Origin: Deferribacteraceae bacterium UBA6799
GTDB lineage: Bacteria; Chrysiogenota; Deferribacteres; Deferribacterales; Geovibrionaceae
Direction: 5' to 3'
Assembly: GCA_002452335.1 (NCBI GenBank)
Contig: DKFJ01000007.1
Span: forward strand, 1 to 64,000
DNA: 64,000 bases
Both the position numbers and the translations under genes were made by a program. Shown piece after piece: positions 1 to 8,392 of this stretch. A model generated the notes under the pieces. That model saw only the letters and a program-made list of their open reading frames with translations, was not told the DNA's origin and ran no database searches. The number at the start of each line of letters is the position of its first letter. The first letter of the stretch is position 1.

Positions 1-364
1 CCTGACCGATGGATGCGCTGGCTATGGGATCATCATCGAACTCGGCGAAACATACCCTGCCGCCGAACGCCTTGGAAAAGACGATACTGAAATCTCTTGC
101 GCTCATTGGCGGAATCTCATCGTGCAGCTGACGCATATACACCAGATATTCATCGGTGAAAAAATCCGCTCTGGTCGCCAGCACCTGTGCCAGCTTGATA
201 AAACTGGCGCCCAGGCTGTTTATGCGCTCCTTCAGAGCAGCAGGAGCCAGCGGTCTGATGAACAGCAGGCTTTTTCTGCCCTTGATAATCAGAAATACCG
301 TCAGGATAACACGAAAAACATGATAAACCCTGAGCGGTGAATAATATCTGAAAAGTTTTCGCAA
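1..364 (-). CDS. UbiB/AarF (ABC1) family atypical kinase, N-terminal part only
   Basis: The first ~121 residues of an ABC1/UbiB-family protein; the rest lies beyond the window start. In the family these are atypical protein-kinase-like ATPases linked to ubiquinone or lipid metabolism. Visible are a stretch LGASFIKLAQVLATRADF (about residues 51-68), corresponding to the KxGQ region, and PIASASIGQ near the cut end, corresponding to the Ala-rich loop. The KxGQ glycine is alanine here (KLAQ). No ATG fits; the best start is TTG at 362-364, one base after the stop of the phasin-like gene, which implies coupling, although the ribosome binding site is weak. A UbiB-like gene next to a phasin-like gene is a pairing I recall from other bacteria. 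Confidence 0.8.
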   Translation of the reverse strand, partial: MRKLFRYYSPLRVYHVFRVILTVFLIIKGRKSLLFIRPLAPAALKERINSLGASFIKLAQVLATRADFFTDEYLVYMRQLHDEIPPMSARDFSIVFSKAFGGRVCFAEFDDDPIASASIGQ

Positions 365-365
365 T

Positions 366-641
366 TTATTTATCTTTTATCAGCTTTTTCAGTTCTTCTA
401 TGTCTTCTTTTGTTGCCAGACCCATTTCGTTGATAACCTCTCTGACAACATCTTTCAGTTTGTCGTTAAGGGCTTTTTCCTCTTCTCTGCCTCTGGCGGC
501 GGCTTTGTCCATGAACTCTTTCTGCTGATCTTTTGTCAGTTTTCCTTTTTCCAGAAGCTCTTTTGTCTCAGCCTCTATCTTCTCTTTCGCCAGGATAGCC
601 GTGCCTATGCCCATATAGAACAGATCTTTTAATTCAGCCAT
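366..641 (-). CDS. Phasin-family-like small helical protein
   Basis: A 91-residue, highly charged, helical protein. It has a short hydrophobic N-terminal segment (LKDLFYMGIGTAILAKEK) followed by a coiled-coil-prone Lys/Glu-rich body. This resembles the small phasin-superfamily proteins (polyhydroxyalkanoate granule-associated or PHA synthesis regulator-like) that are often encoded beside ABC1/UbiB kinases. A clear GGAGG sits five bases before the ATG. The gene starts 15 bases after the ABC-F stop and ends one base before the TTG start of the UbiB-like gene, so the three genes look like one operon. A role in granule binding is not shown by the sequence; most relatives in genomes without PHA synthase have no known function. 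Confidence 0.7.
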   Translation of the reverse strand: MAELKDLFYMGIGTAILAKEKIEAETKELLEKGKLTKDQQKEFMDKAAARGREEEKALNDKLKDVVREVINEMGLATKEDIEELKKLIKDK

Positions 642-656
642 TGTATCCTCCGGAAA

Positions 657-2486
657 TTATCCTATTTCATTCAGTTTGTTATCATAGAACGCTGTCAGCT
701 CCTCCAGCTTTTCTGTCACTTCCAGAAGCTCCTCCAGCATCCCGTCCACGCTTTTTTTCGCCTCGTCCAGATCTTTTGACGCTCCGGCTATGGCGTCTGC
801 GTCTCCTGAGTTGGAAGCGTCTATGAGCGCTTTGTTCAGCAGGTCTATGCGTTCTTCCGCGGACGCTATGTCCTTTTCCAGTTTATCATGTCTATCCTGA
901 ACAGGCTTTAATACTTTTCCTTTTTCAGAAATAACTTCGGAACGCATCTTTCTCTGCTCCTTTTTGCTGTATGGGGAAACAGAGGTCTGCTTTTCATTAA
1001 AATCTTCCTGCCAGCCTATTTTTTCAAGGAATTCCTGATAACTTCCGTCAAAAACCTCAATTTTATCATTTTGAAAGATGATTAGCCTGTCTGCTATGGC
1101 GTTCAGGAACATCTCATTGTGAGTAACCATGATCACAGTTCCCTTGAAAGCGTCGATAGCCTCCAGCAGAGAGTCGCAGGACTGCATATCCAGGTGGTTG
1201 GTCGGTTCATCCAGAAAAAGTATGTTGGCAGGCTGAAGTATCGCCTTAGCAAGCATAACACGGCTCTTTTCGCCTCCGGAGAGAACAGATATCTTCTTCA
1301 GAGCGTCATCACCGGAGAACATCATGGTTCCGGCGGCGTCTCTGGCTCTCTGGCGCTCGTTAATGCCTTCCACATCCATCAGTTCCTGTTCGATGGTGTT
1401 GTTCAGCCCCAGCCTCTGCACGTTGGTCTGCTCATATACTGCTGATTTCAGCTGACCGTGAAAGGATATTTCGCCTGAGTCTGGGTCATTGATCCCGCAG
1501 AGCAGTTTCAGCAGGGTTGTCTTTCCCTTACCGTTCTTTCCGATGATGCATATCTTTTCATTAGCTCCCACAGTGATGCTGAAGTCTTTAATGATCATAT
1601 TGTCTTTATCATAACCGAAGCTGAGGTTTCTGGCTGTGATCAGCTCTTTTGCCCTGATAGGCGAATGGTTGAACTTGAACTCCAGATCCTCTATCTCTTC
1701 CAGCTTGTCCTTCTGCCCCATCTTTTCAAGCGCCTTTACTCTGGACTGAACCCTGCTGGCAAGGCTCGCCTTGGACTTGAACCGTGTAACAAAAAGCTCT
1801 ATCTCTTTTCGTTTTGCTTCTTCATTCAGACGGGTCTTTTCGTATATCTCCTCTTCCTGAATGATCTTTTCGTAAAATTTTTCCGTGTTGCCTTTTATCT
1901 TTCTGATCTGCTGGCGGTGTATGCCCAGCGTATGTGTCACCACTCTGTCCATGAAAGACCTGTCGTGAGTAATCAGTACCAGCTCGCCCTTCCACTTAGC
2001 CAGAAACTGCTCCAGCCAGCGGATAGATGTAATATCAAGATAGTTGGTCGGTTCGTCCAGAAGAAGAAGATCCGGCTCGGAAAGCAGAAGTTTCGCCAGA
2101 TTAAGCCTCACCTGGTATCCGCCGGAGAAGTCGTTGGGAGACTTCTGCATATCTTCATCAGAAAAACCCAGACCGGAGAGTATCTTCTCCGCTTTCCAAA
2201 CATCATCCTTCTCTTCCTCTCTCAGTCCTTCCGCCGCTTCCATAACCGCCGTGGGCTGTTTGAAATCTATTATCTGTTTCAGATACCCTATGCGGTAGTT
2301 CTTAGGGATGTTTATCAGTCCCTCGTCCTGCTCCTGCTCACCTGTGAGGATGCGCATGAGCGTGGTTTTTCCGTGTCCGTTGCGCCCCACCAGACCTATT
2401 TTTTCGCCTTCGTTGATACGAAAGCTGATTTTACTGAACAACGTCCTCGGCCCGTAGGCTTTGGATAAATTCTCGATACTAAGCAC
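657..2486 (-). CDS. ABC-F family ATP-binding protein
   Basis: A 609-residue soluble protein with two ABC nucleotide-binding domains and no membrane segments, the layout of ABC-F translation factors (Uup, YheS, EttA and related). Domain 1 has Walker A GRNGHGKTT near residue 34, signature FSGGYQVRLNLAK and Walker B LLLLDEPTNYLD. Domain 2 has GKNGKGKTT, LSGGEKSRVMLAK and LFLDEPTNHLD. The interdomain linker is a charged helical hairpin (about residues 210-270), and residues after about 520 form a Lys/Glu-rich coiled coil as in Uup/YheS-type members. The likely role is acting on ribosomes or a nucleic-acid complex. The subfamily cannot be fixed by eye. It begins four bases after the preceding small gene. 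Confidence 0.9.
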   Translation of the reverse strand: MLSIENLSKAYGPRTLFSKISFRINEGEKIGLVGRNGHGKTTLMRILTGEQEQDEGLINIPKNYRIGYLKQIIDFKQPTAVMEAAEGLREEEKDDVWKAEKILSGLGFSDEDMQKSPNDFSGGYQVRLNLAKLLLSEPDLLLLDEPTNYLDITSIRWLEQFLAKWKGELVLITHDRSFMDRVVTHTLGIHRQQIRKIKGNTEKFYEKIIQEEEIYEKTRLNEEAKRKEIELFVTRFKSKASLASRVQSRVKALEKMGQKDKLEEIEDLEFKFNHSPIRAKELITARNLSFGYDKDNMIIKDFSITVGANEKICIIGKNGKGKTTLLKLLCGINDPDSGEISFHGQLKSAVYEQTNVQRLGLNNTIEQELMDVEGINERQRARDAAGTMMFSGDDALKKISVLSGGEKSRVMLAKAILQPANILFLDEPTNHLDMQSCDSLLEAIDAFKGTVIMVTHNEMFLNAIADRLIIFQNDKIEVFDGSYQEFLEKIGWQEDFNEKQTSVSPYSKKEQRKMRSEVISEKGKVLKPVQDRHDKLEKDIASAEERIDLLNKALIDASNSGDADAIAGASKDLDEAKKSVDGMLEELLEVTEKLEELTAFYDNKLNEIG

Positions 2487-2490
2487 TTAT

Positions 2491-2811
2491 CTACCCCTGT
2501 CTGAACCGCATGGTGCAGCCGATGCGTGTTCCTATCTCTTTTTTTGTATTGTCGTCCGCCATGCTTCCGTCAGAACACTTTCTGATCTCAGTCACGCCTG
2601 TTTCGGACACAGTCATGTAATATTCAGTCAAATCCCATTCCCCGTCCGGCTCCGGCACAGCGCCGTCGGCTATAGTGTCATAGGAATGGAGTATCAGCAC
2701 ACCGCCGGACAGAGTGCATGCCCCTGTCATAACCAGCTCGTCTGTCAGCGCCTTCTGCCACTGATACATACCGTCATTCTGTGATATCAGATAACCGTCA
2801 AGATTTCGCAT
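2491..2811 (-). CDS. Hypothetical protein, 106 aa
   Basis: I do not recognise this protein. It is 106 residues, has no signal peptide or membrane segment, and is mixed in composition with two Cys residues (the ACTLSG and KCSDGS segments) and a third near the end (GCTMRF). Beta-strand-like stretches dominate (VLILHSYDT, YYMTVSE). It starts at ATG 2811 and stops only four bases before the ABC-F start, and its codon use matches its neighbours, so it looks like a real first gene of the ABC-F/phasin-like/UbiB-like operon. No function can be assigned. Confidence 0.55.
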   Translation of the reverse strand: MRNLDGYLISQNDGMYQWQKALTDELVMTGACTLSGGVLILHSYDTIADGAVPEPDGEWDLTEYYMTVSETGVTEIRKCSDGSMADDNTKKEIGTRIGCTMRFRQG

Positions 2812-2851
2812 AGAGAATGTTATACACTGGTAATAATAGATTTAACAGAAT

Positions 2852-2875
2852 AAAAAAAGGGGAGCTCAGCTCCCC
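2852..2875 (-). terminator. Rho-independent terminator after the STAS gene
   Basis: On the minus strand a 7-bp perfect stem (GGGGAGC/GCTCCCC, 2859-2875, three-base loop) is followed by seven T (2852-2858). It lies 12 bases after the STAS-protein stop and therefore ends the chemoreceptor-STAS transcript. Confidence 0.85.
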
Positions 2876-2887
2876 GTTATAAGAACA

Positions 2888-3184
2888 TTATTTCACATGC
2901 CTTACATGAAACAGCTCAACAAGGCTGAGCTGATCCAGAAGAGCGTAAAGTCTTTCATCCCATACATTTACATTCAGCGCAACACCGTCCACGTTGATTA
3001 TCTTGATAAGAAAACCAATAACAGAGGAAACCATAGAAAGCGAATCTCTTACATTAAGAGTAAGGTTGCGGGCGCCTCCGGAGACAAGCTGCTGGATGGT
3101 CTGTTTGATCTCGTTGTAATTATCAAGAGACTTGATATTGCCGTGAATCTCAACCGTATGATTGTCAATTACCTTAATTTCCAT
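2888..3184 (-). CDS. STAS-domain protein
   Basis: A 98-residue single-domain protein with a STAS (anti-sigma factor antagonist) fold: VEIHGNIKSLDNYNEI, then LTLNVRDSLSMVSSVIGFLIKI, where the Ser-rich DSLSMVSS turn is at the usual phosphorylation position, then VALNVNVWDERLYALLDQLSL. In SpoIIAA/RsbV-type proteins this Ser is phosphorylated by a GHKL kinase and controls binding to a partner. Here there is no kinase beside it. The gene starts 20 bases after the chemoreceptor stop with a good AGGAG site, so it is co-transcribed with the receptor. A role in chemosensory signalling is inferred only from that. Single-domain STAS proteins are broad in function. Confidence 0.75.
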   Translation of the reverse strand: MEIKVIDNHTVEIHGNIKSLDNYNEIKQTIQQLVSGGARNLTLNVRDSLSMVSSVIGFLIKIINVDGVALNVNVWDERLYALLDQLSLVELFHVRHVK

Positions 3185-3204
3185 TTTCTGCTCCTGAATA
3201 TATT

Positions 3205-5160
3205 TTAAACTTTAAACTTATGCAGTTTTTCAGATACCTGACCTGAGGTGTCAGCCAAAGCACCTGCCACCGACTCAACAGTCTCGCCGGCTGTCTGGTT
3301 TTCCATAGACAGATCGGCAATGTCATCCATAGCTTTTATCATATCTTTTGTCTTTTTGGCAATATATGTGCTCATTCTTGTAACTTCAGATGATACGGAC
3401 ACTGTGGAGTCCAGCTTGTTGCTGGTGTCGTCTGCCATCTGAACCAGAGAAAGAGACTGCTCAGAAGCGTCTTTCATGCTGACGGAAACATCTTTTATCT
3501 CTTTGTAAGCGTTGGATATGCTGCCGACGATCAGGTTTGTTATCTTGCTGATATCCGCCAGAGATGTCTGTGTTCTCTCCGCCAGCTTGCGCACCTCGTC
3601 AGCCACCACTGCGAATCCTCTGCCGTGTTCTCCAGCTCTTGCCGCCTCTATCGAGGCATTAAGTGCCAGAAGGTTGGTCTGGTCTGCTATGTCGGATATA
3701 ATGCTCAGAACATTCTGAATCTCTCTCGCCTGATCGTTCAGATCCTGCATGGCCTCAGACAGGCGGAGCTGAGAATCGCTGTCGGAGACTATTCTTTCCA
3801 CGACACGGTTCATAGACTGCACCAGCTCTTTCAGGCTGTCGCGTCCTTTTTCCAAAACCTCCGTGGTGGATACCGCCAGTTCTTCCGTTTTATCCAGATT
3901 GACAGCAACTTCGTTAACGAGCTGACTGCTGTCTTCTACTCTCAGTTTCTGCTGAGAGATGTTGGCGGCAAGTGTGGATGCCGCGTTCATCAGATCTCCG
4001 CTGGCATGAACTGCCTCTGTTATTCCATCTATGGAGCTTTCCACCGTTGCCTGCACCTTAGCTATAAATACATTCATATTCTCTGCGGCGGTTTCCAGCT
4101 CGTCATTGGTCTTTATATCAATCCTCTTGGTCAGGTCGCCTTCGCCCTGCGCCAGATCATGTGTTGTGGATATCAGAACCGCCAGCTTGGATGTGACGAC
4201 TCTGCGCAGCATGATGATAACCATCGCTGATATTATGATGAAGGATACCAGCGTCATCAGAAGCTGGATCTTTGCCAGTTTTTTAGCGGCGTCCACTTCT
4301 TCCAGAACCACTTTCAGGTCTTTAGCTATGTAAAAAACACCGACCTCTTTATCCTCAAAATCGTTCACTGGGTACTGAACCACAAAGAAGTTGTCAGTGG
4401 TGAAATATTTTTTATCGCCCAGTTTCGCAGGGTCAGCGGAGCTGATCTCATCGAAGAGTTTTTTGTCATATTCCCCTATCTGCGCCAGTTTATAATTTCC
4501 GAACGTAGGGTTATCCTTTACAAAATCCGCTGTGGCGGCTATATCGTTCGATATACCCGTAACAATCGAAGCGCCTATGTCTTTATGAGCTTTTTCCACC
4601 AGCGCGTCCACGTTAAGCATAACCTCAAGCGAGCCGATGTATTTTCCGTAATCCATCACAGGAGAAAGCCCTCTGAATGTGAGCCCTGATCTGCCTATCT
4701 CGAAAGAGGCAATGGGCTTATGGGTTTTCTGCACAGCCCTAACAGTGTGGCGGAAACCACCCAGATCATCGCCGAACTGGTCTGTTTTCCATGAGCGTAT
4801 ATAGCTCTTCATGTCTGCTGTATGGACATGGATTTTATAATCTGTATTAAGCTGTTTTGAGAGAGATGATGTCAGTCCGGTAACTATTTCTATGGCATCC
4901 TGCCTGTTATCAGCCACCATGGCGTCCACCAGACTGGATATTTCGGAAATACTTATAGCGTTTGTCAGACATACGTCAAACCGGGACTCGATCGCTTTTG
5001 AAATGTAGGTTGATGTATTAGCGGTTTCCTGCTCATACACACCTCTTTCTATATCATTGATAACTTTAACAGAATACAGAAAAATAATACATACGGTGAT
5101 AGCAATAACGACAAAAAGGGGCACAAGGAACTTCTTGGATATAGTGCTTTTCGCAGACAT
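3205..5160 (-). CDS. Methyl-accepting chemotaxis protein with dCache-like sensor
   Basis: A 651-residue transmembrane chemoreceptor. There is a membrane segment at about residues 12-32, a periplasmic double-Cache-type sensor (about 40-290), a second membrane segment (about 298-320), a HAMP linker, and a cytoplasmic signalling domain whose tip carries the conserved AGEHGRGFAVVADEVRKLAE. The sensor contains the pattern FRHTVRAV..KPIASFEIGRSGLTFRGLSPV, which recurs in recognisably related form in the histidine kinase at 26789-29932, so both probably bind similar ligands through dCache_3-type domains. No CheW-binding C-terminal pentapeptide for CheR is evident (the end is LHKFKV). A STAS protein follows in the same transcript. 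The ligand is unknown. Confidence 0.9.
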   Translation of the reverse strand: MSAKSTISKKFLVPLFVVIAITVCIIFLYSVKVINDIERGVYEQETANTSTYISKAIESRFDVCLTNAISISEISSLVDAMVADNRQDAIEIVTGLTSSLSKQLNTDYKIHVHTADMKSYIRSWKTDQFGDDLGGFRHTVRAVQKTHKPIASFEIGRSGLTFRGLSPVMDYGKYIGSLEVMLNVDALVEKAHKDIGASIVTGISNDIAATADFVKDNPTFGNYKLAQIGEYDKKLFDEISSADPAKLGDKKYFTTDNFFVVQYPVNDFEDKEVGVFYIAKDLKVVLEEVDAAKKLAKIQLLMTLVSFIIISAMVIIMLRRVVTSKLAVLISTTHDLAQGEGDLTKRIDIKTNDELETAAENMNVFIAKVQATVESSIDGITEAVHASGDLMNAASTLAANISQQKLRVEDSSQLVNEVAVNLDKTEELAVSTTEVLEKGRDSLKELVQSMNRVVERIVSDSDSQLRLSEAMQDLNDQAREIQNVLSIISDIADQTNLLALNASIEAARAGEHGRGFAVVADEVRKLAERTQTSLADISKITNLIVGSISNAYKEIKDVSVSMKDASEQSLSLVQMADDTSNKLDSTVSVSSEVTRMSTYIAKKTKDMIKAMDDIADLSMENQTAGETVESVAGALADTSGQVSEKLHKFKV

Positions 5161-5215
5161 AGAGTCACCATTAAATCAGTTGTATTTCAAATATATTACA
5201 TTGTTTTTGCAATAA

Positions 5216-6622
5216 TTACAATATCTCTGCCGCAATCGTAGCCAATCGGCTTCTTTCTCCTTTATCCAGGTAAATTGTGGAGGCATGTTTGAACCTTGCC
5301 GCGGTAAATTTTTCCGACGCGTTCACAAGCCCGTTGTCTCTTTCGTTCAGATAGGGGTTGTCGATCTGCTTCAGGTCTCCGGTGAAAACCATTTTAGAGT
5401 TCACGCCCGCTCTGGTGATGATGGTCTTGATCTCGTGGGGGCTGAGGTTCTGCGCTTCATCCACGACAAGATATGTGTCCATCAGCGTACGCCCCCTGAT
5501 GTATGTGAGCGCCTCTATCTCCAGCATCTTTGATGATTTCAGATAGTCGATGGTCGCCTCGTGCATCTGGTGTTTGGACAGATATTCGTCTTTGACCTCT
5601 ATTCTGCCTTTATCCATCATATAGATGATGAATTCCATGTTGTCATATATGGGTTTGAGCCACGGATCGAGTTTTTCGGAAATGCCTCCGGGGAGGTATC
5701 CAAGGTCTTTTCCCATAGGGATGGGCGATCTTGTGACTATCAGTCTTTTATATTTGTCATTCAGGACAGAGTGAAGTCCGGCGCAGAGAGCCAGCAGGGT
5801 TTTTCCTGTTCCGGCTATACCGATGGCGAAAACAACGTCAATATCCGGATCCAGCAGAGAATCCATCAGATATATCTGTTTTCTGTTGGCGGGGGTAACG
5901 CCCAGAATAGGCTCGTTGGCACTCAGCAGTCTGAAAGCTCCCGTGTCTATGCTTCCGTTGCCTATATATCTCACAAGAGCGCTTTTCTGGGGATTCAGAG
6001 CGCCTTTAAGTATGAAATATTCATTCACCCTTGGCATAAAATCAGTGTTGTCAGCTCTGGTCACACCTTCGGGTATGGGGAGTTCTTTTTCATGATAGAG
6101 AGTGTTTATATAGTCGTCGGGAACAAACAGGGTGTCGTCTGTCTGATCGATGAAAGATGTCGTTGTCTCGTGATAGTAGTCTTCGGCGTCCAGCCCCACG
6201 GCGTTTGCCTTGATGCGCAGGTTGACGTCTTTGGAAACAATGATTGTTTCCAGCTTGGATTCCTGTTTCACCTGAAGAGCGGTGGCGAGGATCACATTGT
6301 CATTCTTGCTGAGATCAAAACCGGCTGGGATGAGGCTTCTGGTCTTCTCATCCTGAAAGCGGATGGTGAGCTTGCCTCCTGATTCCAGCTTAACGCCTTT
6401 CAGCAGGTCGCCTTCTCTCTCTTCTCTGTATTTCTCTACGATCCGGATAAAACTGCGCGCGTTATACCCGTTCAGGTCGAGATTCTTTTTAAAAGAATCC
6501 ACCTCTTCCAGAACAACTGCCGGAAGGATTATGTTGTTGTTGTCGAAAGTTTCTAAACAGTTGGGGGAATAAAGAATAACGTTTGTGTCGATAATAAAGT
6601 TCTTGACCTTTTTAGCTGCCAT
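5216..6622 (-). CDS. PIN domain - PhoH-like ATPase fusion
   Basis: A 468-residue cytoplasmic protein. An N-terminal PIN-domain (about 8-135; FIIDTNVILYSP with the acidic active-site Asp, then ILPAVVLEEVDSF and NDNVILATAL) is fused to a PhoH-type P-loop ATPase (about 250-468; Walker A GIAGTGKT, Walker B LVVDEAQNLSP). In the family, PhoH2-like and YlaK-like fusions act as ATP-dependent RNA helicase/RNases or RNA-processing factors. The start at ATG 6622 has GGAG nearby. The gene stands alone between the chemoreceptor and the response regulator. The assignment to PIN-PhoH is firm; the cellular target is not known. Confidence 0.9.
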   Translation of the reverse strand: MAAKKVKNFIIDTNVILYSPNCLETFDNNNIILPAVVLEEVDSFKKNLDLNGYNARSFIRIVEKYREEREGDLLKGVKLESGGKLTIRFQDEKTRSLIPAGFDLSKNDNVILATALQVKQESKLETIIVSKDVNLRIKANAVGLDAEDYYHETTTSFIDQTDDTLFVPDDYINTLYHEKELPIPEGVTRADNTDFMPRVNEYFILKGALNPQKSALVRYIGNGSIDTGAFRLLSANEPILGVTPANRKQIYLMDSLLDPDIDVVFAIGIAGTGKTLLALCAGLHSVLNDKYKRLIVTRSPIPMGKDLGYLPGGISEKLDPWLKPIYDNMEFIIYMMDKGRIEVKDEYLSKHQMHEATIDYLKSSKMLEIEALTYIRGRTLMDTYLVVDEAQNLSPHEIKTIITRAGVNSKMVFTGDLKQIDNPYLNERDNGLVNASEKFTAARFKHASTIYLDKGERSRLATIAAEIL

Positions 6623-6796
6623 TCATTTCTCCGGTGGGAAGTAATCTCTGGTAATATACCGCATAAAATACCCACAGGCAAGCAGCGTATTGATAATTTA
6701 CTGAAATATGAGTTATGTAAAAATATCTTCGAAGGTTTATTAGATTTTTCTCCAATATGGGTATATACATAATTATTGCTATCTGGAGGAAATATC

Positions 6797-7156
6797 TTGG
6801 AAACAAACAAACCTATTGTGCTCTATGTGGAGGACGAGGACATCATCAGGGGGCTGGTGGCAAAATTTCTGGAGAAGCATTTTGAGGTTATCACAGCGGC
6901 TAACGGCTGTGAAGCATTGGAAAAATTCAACTCACACAGAGCTGATTTTATCGTAACTGATATCACAATGCCGAAAATGAACGGAATTAAGCTGATCAAG
7001 GCTCTGAAGGAGATAGACGGCAGTCTTCCTGTTTTTGTTACCACAGCTCACACGGACGAATACAAATCCATTGACGGCGTTGAGCAGATATACGGCAAAC
7101 CCCTCGACTGCCGGAAAATGATTGACGATATCAAGCATCACCTGAATTACAACTAA
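6797..7156 (+). CDS. Single-domain response regulator (receiver)
   Basis: A 119-residue receiver domain with nothing attached, like CheY-type proteins. The acidic pair is in VEDED (residues 12-15), the phospho-acceptor is Asp55 in IVTDITMPKMNG, there is a Thr in FVTTAH, and the conserved Lys is in YGKPLD. I chose TTG at 6797 because GGAGGA (6785-6790) is six bases upstream; an in-frame TTG at 6776 has no such site. No cognate kinase is adjacent. With its KPLDCRKMIDDIKHHL end it resembles receivers used in phosphorelays, but the partner cannot be read from the sequence. Confidence 0.85.
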   Translation: METNKPIVLYVEDEDIIRGLVAKFLEKHFEVITAANGCEALEKFNSHRADFIVTDITMPKMNGIKLIKALKEIDGSLPVFVTTAHTDEYKSIDGVEQIYGKPLDCRKMIDDIKHHLNYN

Positions 7157-7201
7157 AATATCCAATAAAAACAGATGCGGCACTGGCAAGAATTACGGCA
7201 T

Positions 7202-7361
7202 GACGTCATTTCTGAGCTTAATACAAAGGCACAGGATGTGCCTCACGGAATCTGATTTTGTGAATTTATTCATCAAAATCTGATGTAGTGTGAGCGAAGT
7301 GAGGTTATACCGAGCGGAGCGTTGACGAGGAAATGACAGGACGTCATTTCTGAGCTTAATA
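7202..7361. repeat. Intergenic repeat element with direct repeats and hairpins
   Basis: A non-coding block of about 160 bp. A 22-bp direct repeat starting GACGTCATTTCTGAGC occurs at 7202-7223 and again at 7340-7361. Between the copies are a perfect hairpin (AGGCACA/TGTGCCT, 7227-7243), an imperfect inverted repeat around 7250-7285, and runs of the form GTGAGCGAAGTGAG and CCGAGCGGAGCG. A second perfect hairpin (GAAATGAC/GTCATTTC, 7330-7350) overlaps the right-hand copy. It resembles short dispersed palindromic intergenic repeats. The right-hand copy covers the stop codon of the TonB gene. No second full element was noticed elsewhere in the window. Confidence 0.6.
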
Positions 7362-8243
7362 GATTGTAATGTGACTGTTGCTGATAATATATTTGAAATA
7401 AGCGTCAACTTTCAGAAATTCCAGATCATAGCTCTCCGGCAGAGGCACAGCCGACATATGTTTAAGAGCGTACAGAACCTCATTGTCCAGATCAGGATAT
7501 CCGCTGGACTGCAATATGCGTATGCTGGATATTTTACCGTCCTTCGATATCACAAAAGACGCCTGAACAAGCCCCTGTTCCCCTCTCATTCCCGCCGCCA
7601 CAGGATACTGCCACACCTGATAAAGGATTCTGGCGAATTTGTGAAAATATGACTGATACTTCATCTTCACATACTGCATGGAGACGGAGTCCTCACCTGT
7701 CACTGGACCTTCGCCTTTGGCGTATTTTTCTATGGTCTCTTTGGGGTTCATTATATCGTCAAGCCTCTTTTTCTCTGCCGCCTGACGTTCTTCTCTAAGC
7801 TGCTGATCAGTTTTGGAAGATATTTTCGGGAGTTCGGTATTGTCTTTCTTTTCCAGAACAGCGTCTTTGTCCTGAGTCTTCGGCTCAGGCTGTCTTTGTT
7901 TCGGCTCTGTTTTGCTGTCCTCGCCCTTTTTTCCTGGAACCGGTTTTTCAGATGGTTTTTCGGCGCTCTTCTTCTCTTTCAGAGCGGGAGCCTGTTTTTT
8001 CAGCTCCGTGGGGATATCATCATCCAGAGGCATATCTTTATAATTCTGCTGTGGAGGACGCTGCGGCTGAGGTTTGGGCGCAGGAGGAGGTACAGGAACA
8101 GGAGCCTTTTTTTCCTTGGGAACAATACTGACCTCGATAGGCTTTTCTTCCGGCTTCTCTTTTTTGTCAAAATGGACTATGCCGAGAAACAGCAGGTGCA
8201 GAAGCAGAGATAAAGCCAAAAACAGCAGAAATATACCACGCAT
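7356..8243 (-). CDS. TonB-family energy-transducing protein
   Basis: A 295-residue protein with the TonB layout: an N-terminal membrane anchor (about residues 3-24), a long Pro/Lys/Glu-rich periplasmic spacer (about 30-170, with PVPVPPPAPKPQPQRPPQQ), and a C-terminal TonB domain (about 205-290; GLVQASFVISKDGKISSIRI, SSGYPDLDNEVLYALK). TonB couples the proton-motive force from ExbB/ExbD to outer-membrane receptors. No exbBD or receptor gene is nearby. The 3' end lies inside the repeat element at 7340-7361, which supplies its stop codon. The C-terminal tail after the domain is long compared with the minimal TonB. Confidence 0.85.
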   Translation of the reverse strand: MRGIFLLFLALSLLLHLLFLGIVHFDKKEKPEEKPIEVSIVPKEKKAPVPVPPPAPKPQPQRPPQQNYKDMPLDDDIPTELKKQAPALKEKKSAEKPSEKPVPGKKGEDSKTEPKQRQPEPKTQDKDAVLEKKDNTELPKISSKTDQQLREERQAAEKKRLDDIMNPKETIEKYAKGEGPVTGEDSVSMQYVKMKYQSYFHKFARILYQVWQYPVAAGMRGEQGLVQASFVISKDGKISSIRILQSSGYPDLDNEVLYALKHMSAVPLPESYDLEFLKVDAYFKYIISNSHITIY

Positions 8244-8326
8244 GGTTAAAACATACTCTCACATTTATTTAAATACAAGACACATTGTGGTAAAATTAGT
8301 TCTATAGGAGATTATTTATAAAAGAA

Positions 8327-8347
8327 CTTGACACGAACAGACTCAAG
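8327..8347 (+). promoter_or_regulatory. HAIR operator (HspR-binding inverted repeat)
   Basis: The sequence CTTGACA-N7-ACTCAAG matches the known HAIR consensus CTTGAGT-N7-ACTCAAG in 12 of 14 positions with the exact spacing. Its left half contains the -35 hexamer of the hsp20 promoter, so bound HspR would block RNA polymerase. HspR itself is encoded as the third gene of the operon, predicting autoregulation. Confidence 0.85.
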
Positions 8348-8356
8348 TCTTATTAT
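8328..8356 (+). promoter_or_regulatory. Sigma-70 promoter of the heat-shock operon
   Basis: TTGACA (8328-8333), a 17-base spacer and TATTAT (8351-8356): a near-consensus promoter 37 bases before the hsp20 start codon. It is overlapped by the HAIR operator. AGGAGG at 8379-8384 is the ribosome binding site of the first gene. Confidence 0.85.
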
Positions 8357-8392
8357 AGCGTCATAATCAAATCCTATTAGGAGGACTAAACT

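Noticed and set aside
1665..2468. Open frame of 267 codons on the plus strand within the ABC-F gene
   Set aside because: It is antisense to a well-supported ABC-F protein, with no recognisable domain and no ribosome binding site.
5561..6382. Open frame of 273 codons on the plus strand opposite PIN-PhoH
   Set aside because: It is opposite a fully conserved PIN-PhoH gene; its composition is not protein-like.
7193..7408. Small minus-strand open frame of 71 codons across the repeat element
   Set aside because: It is made of the palindromic repeat and overlaps the end of the TonB gene in another frame.
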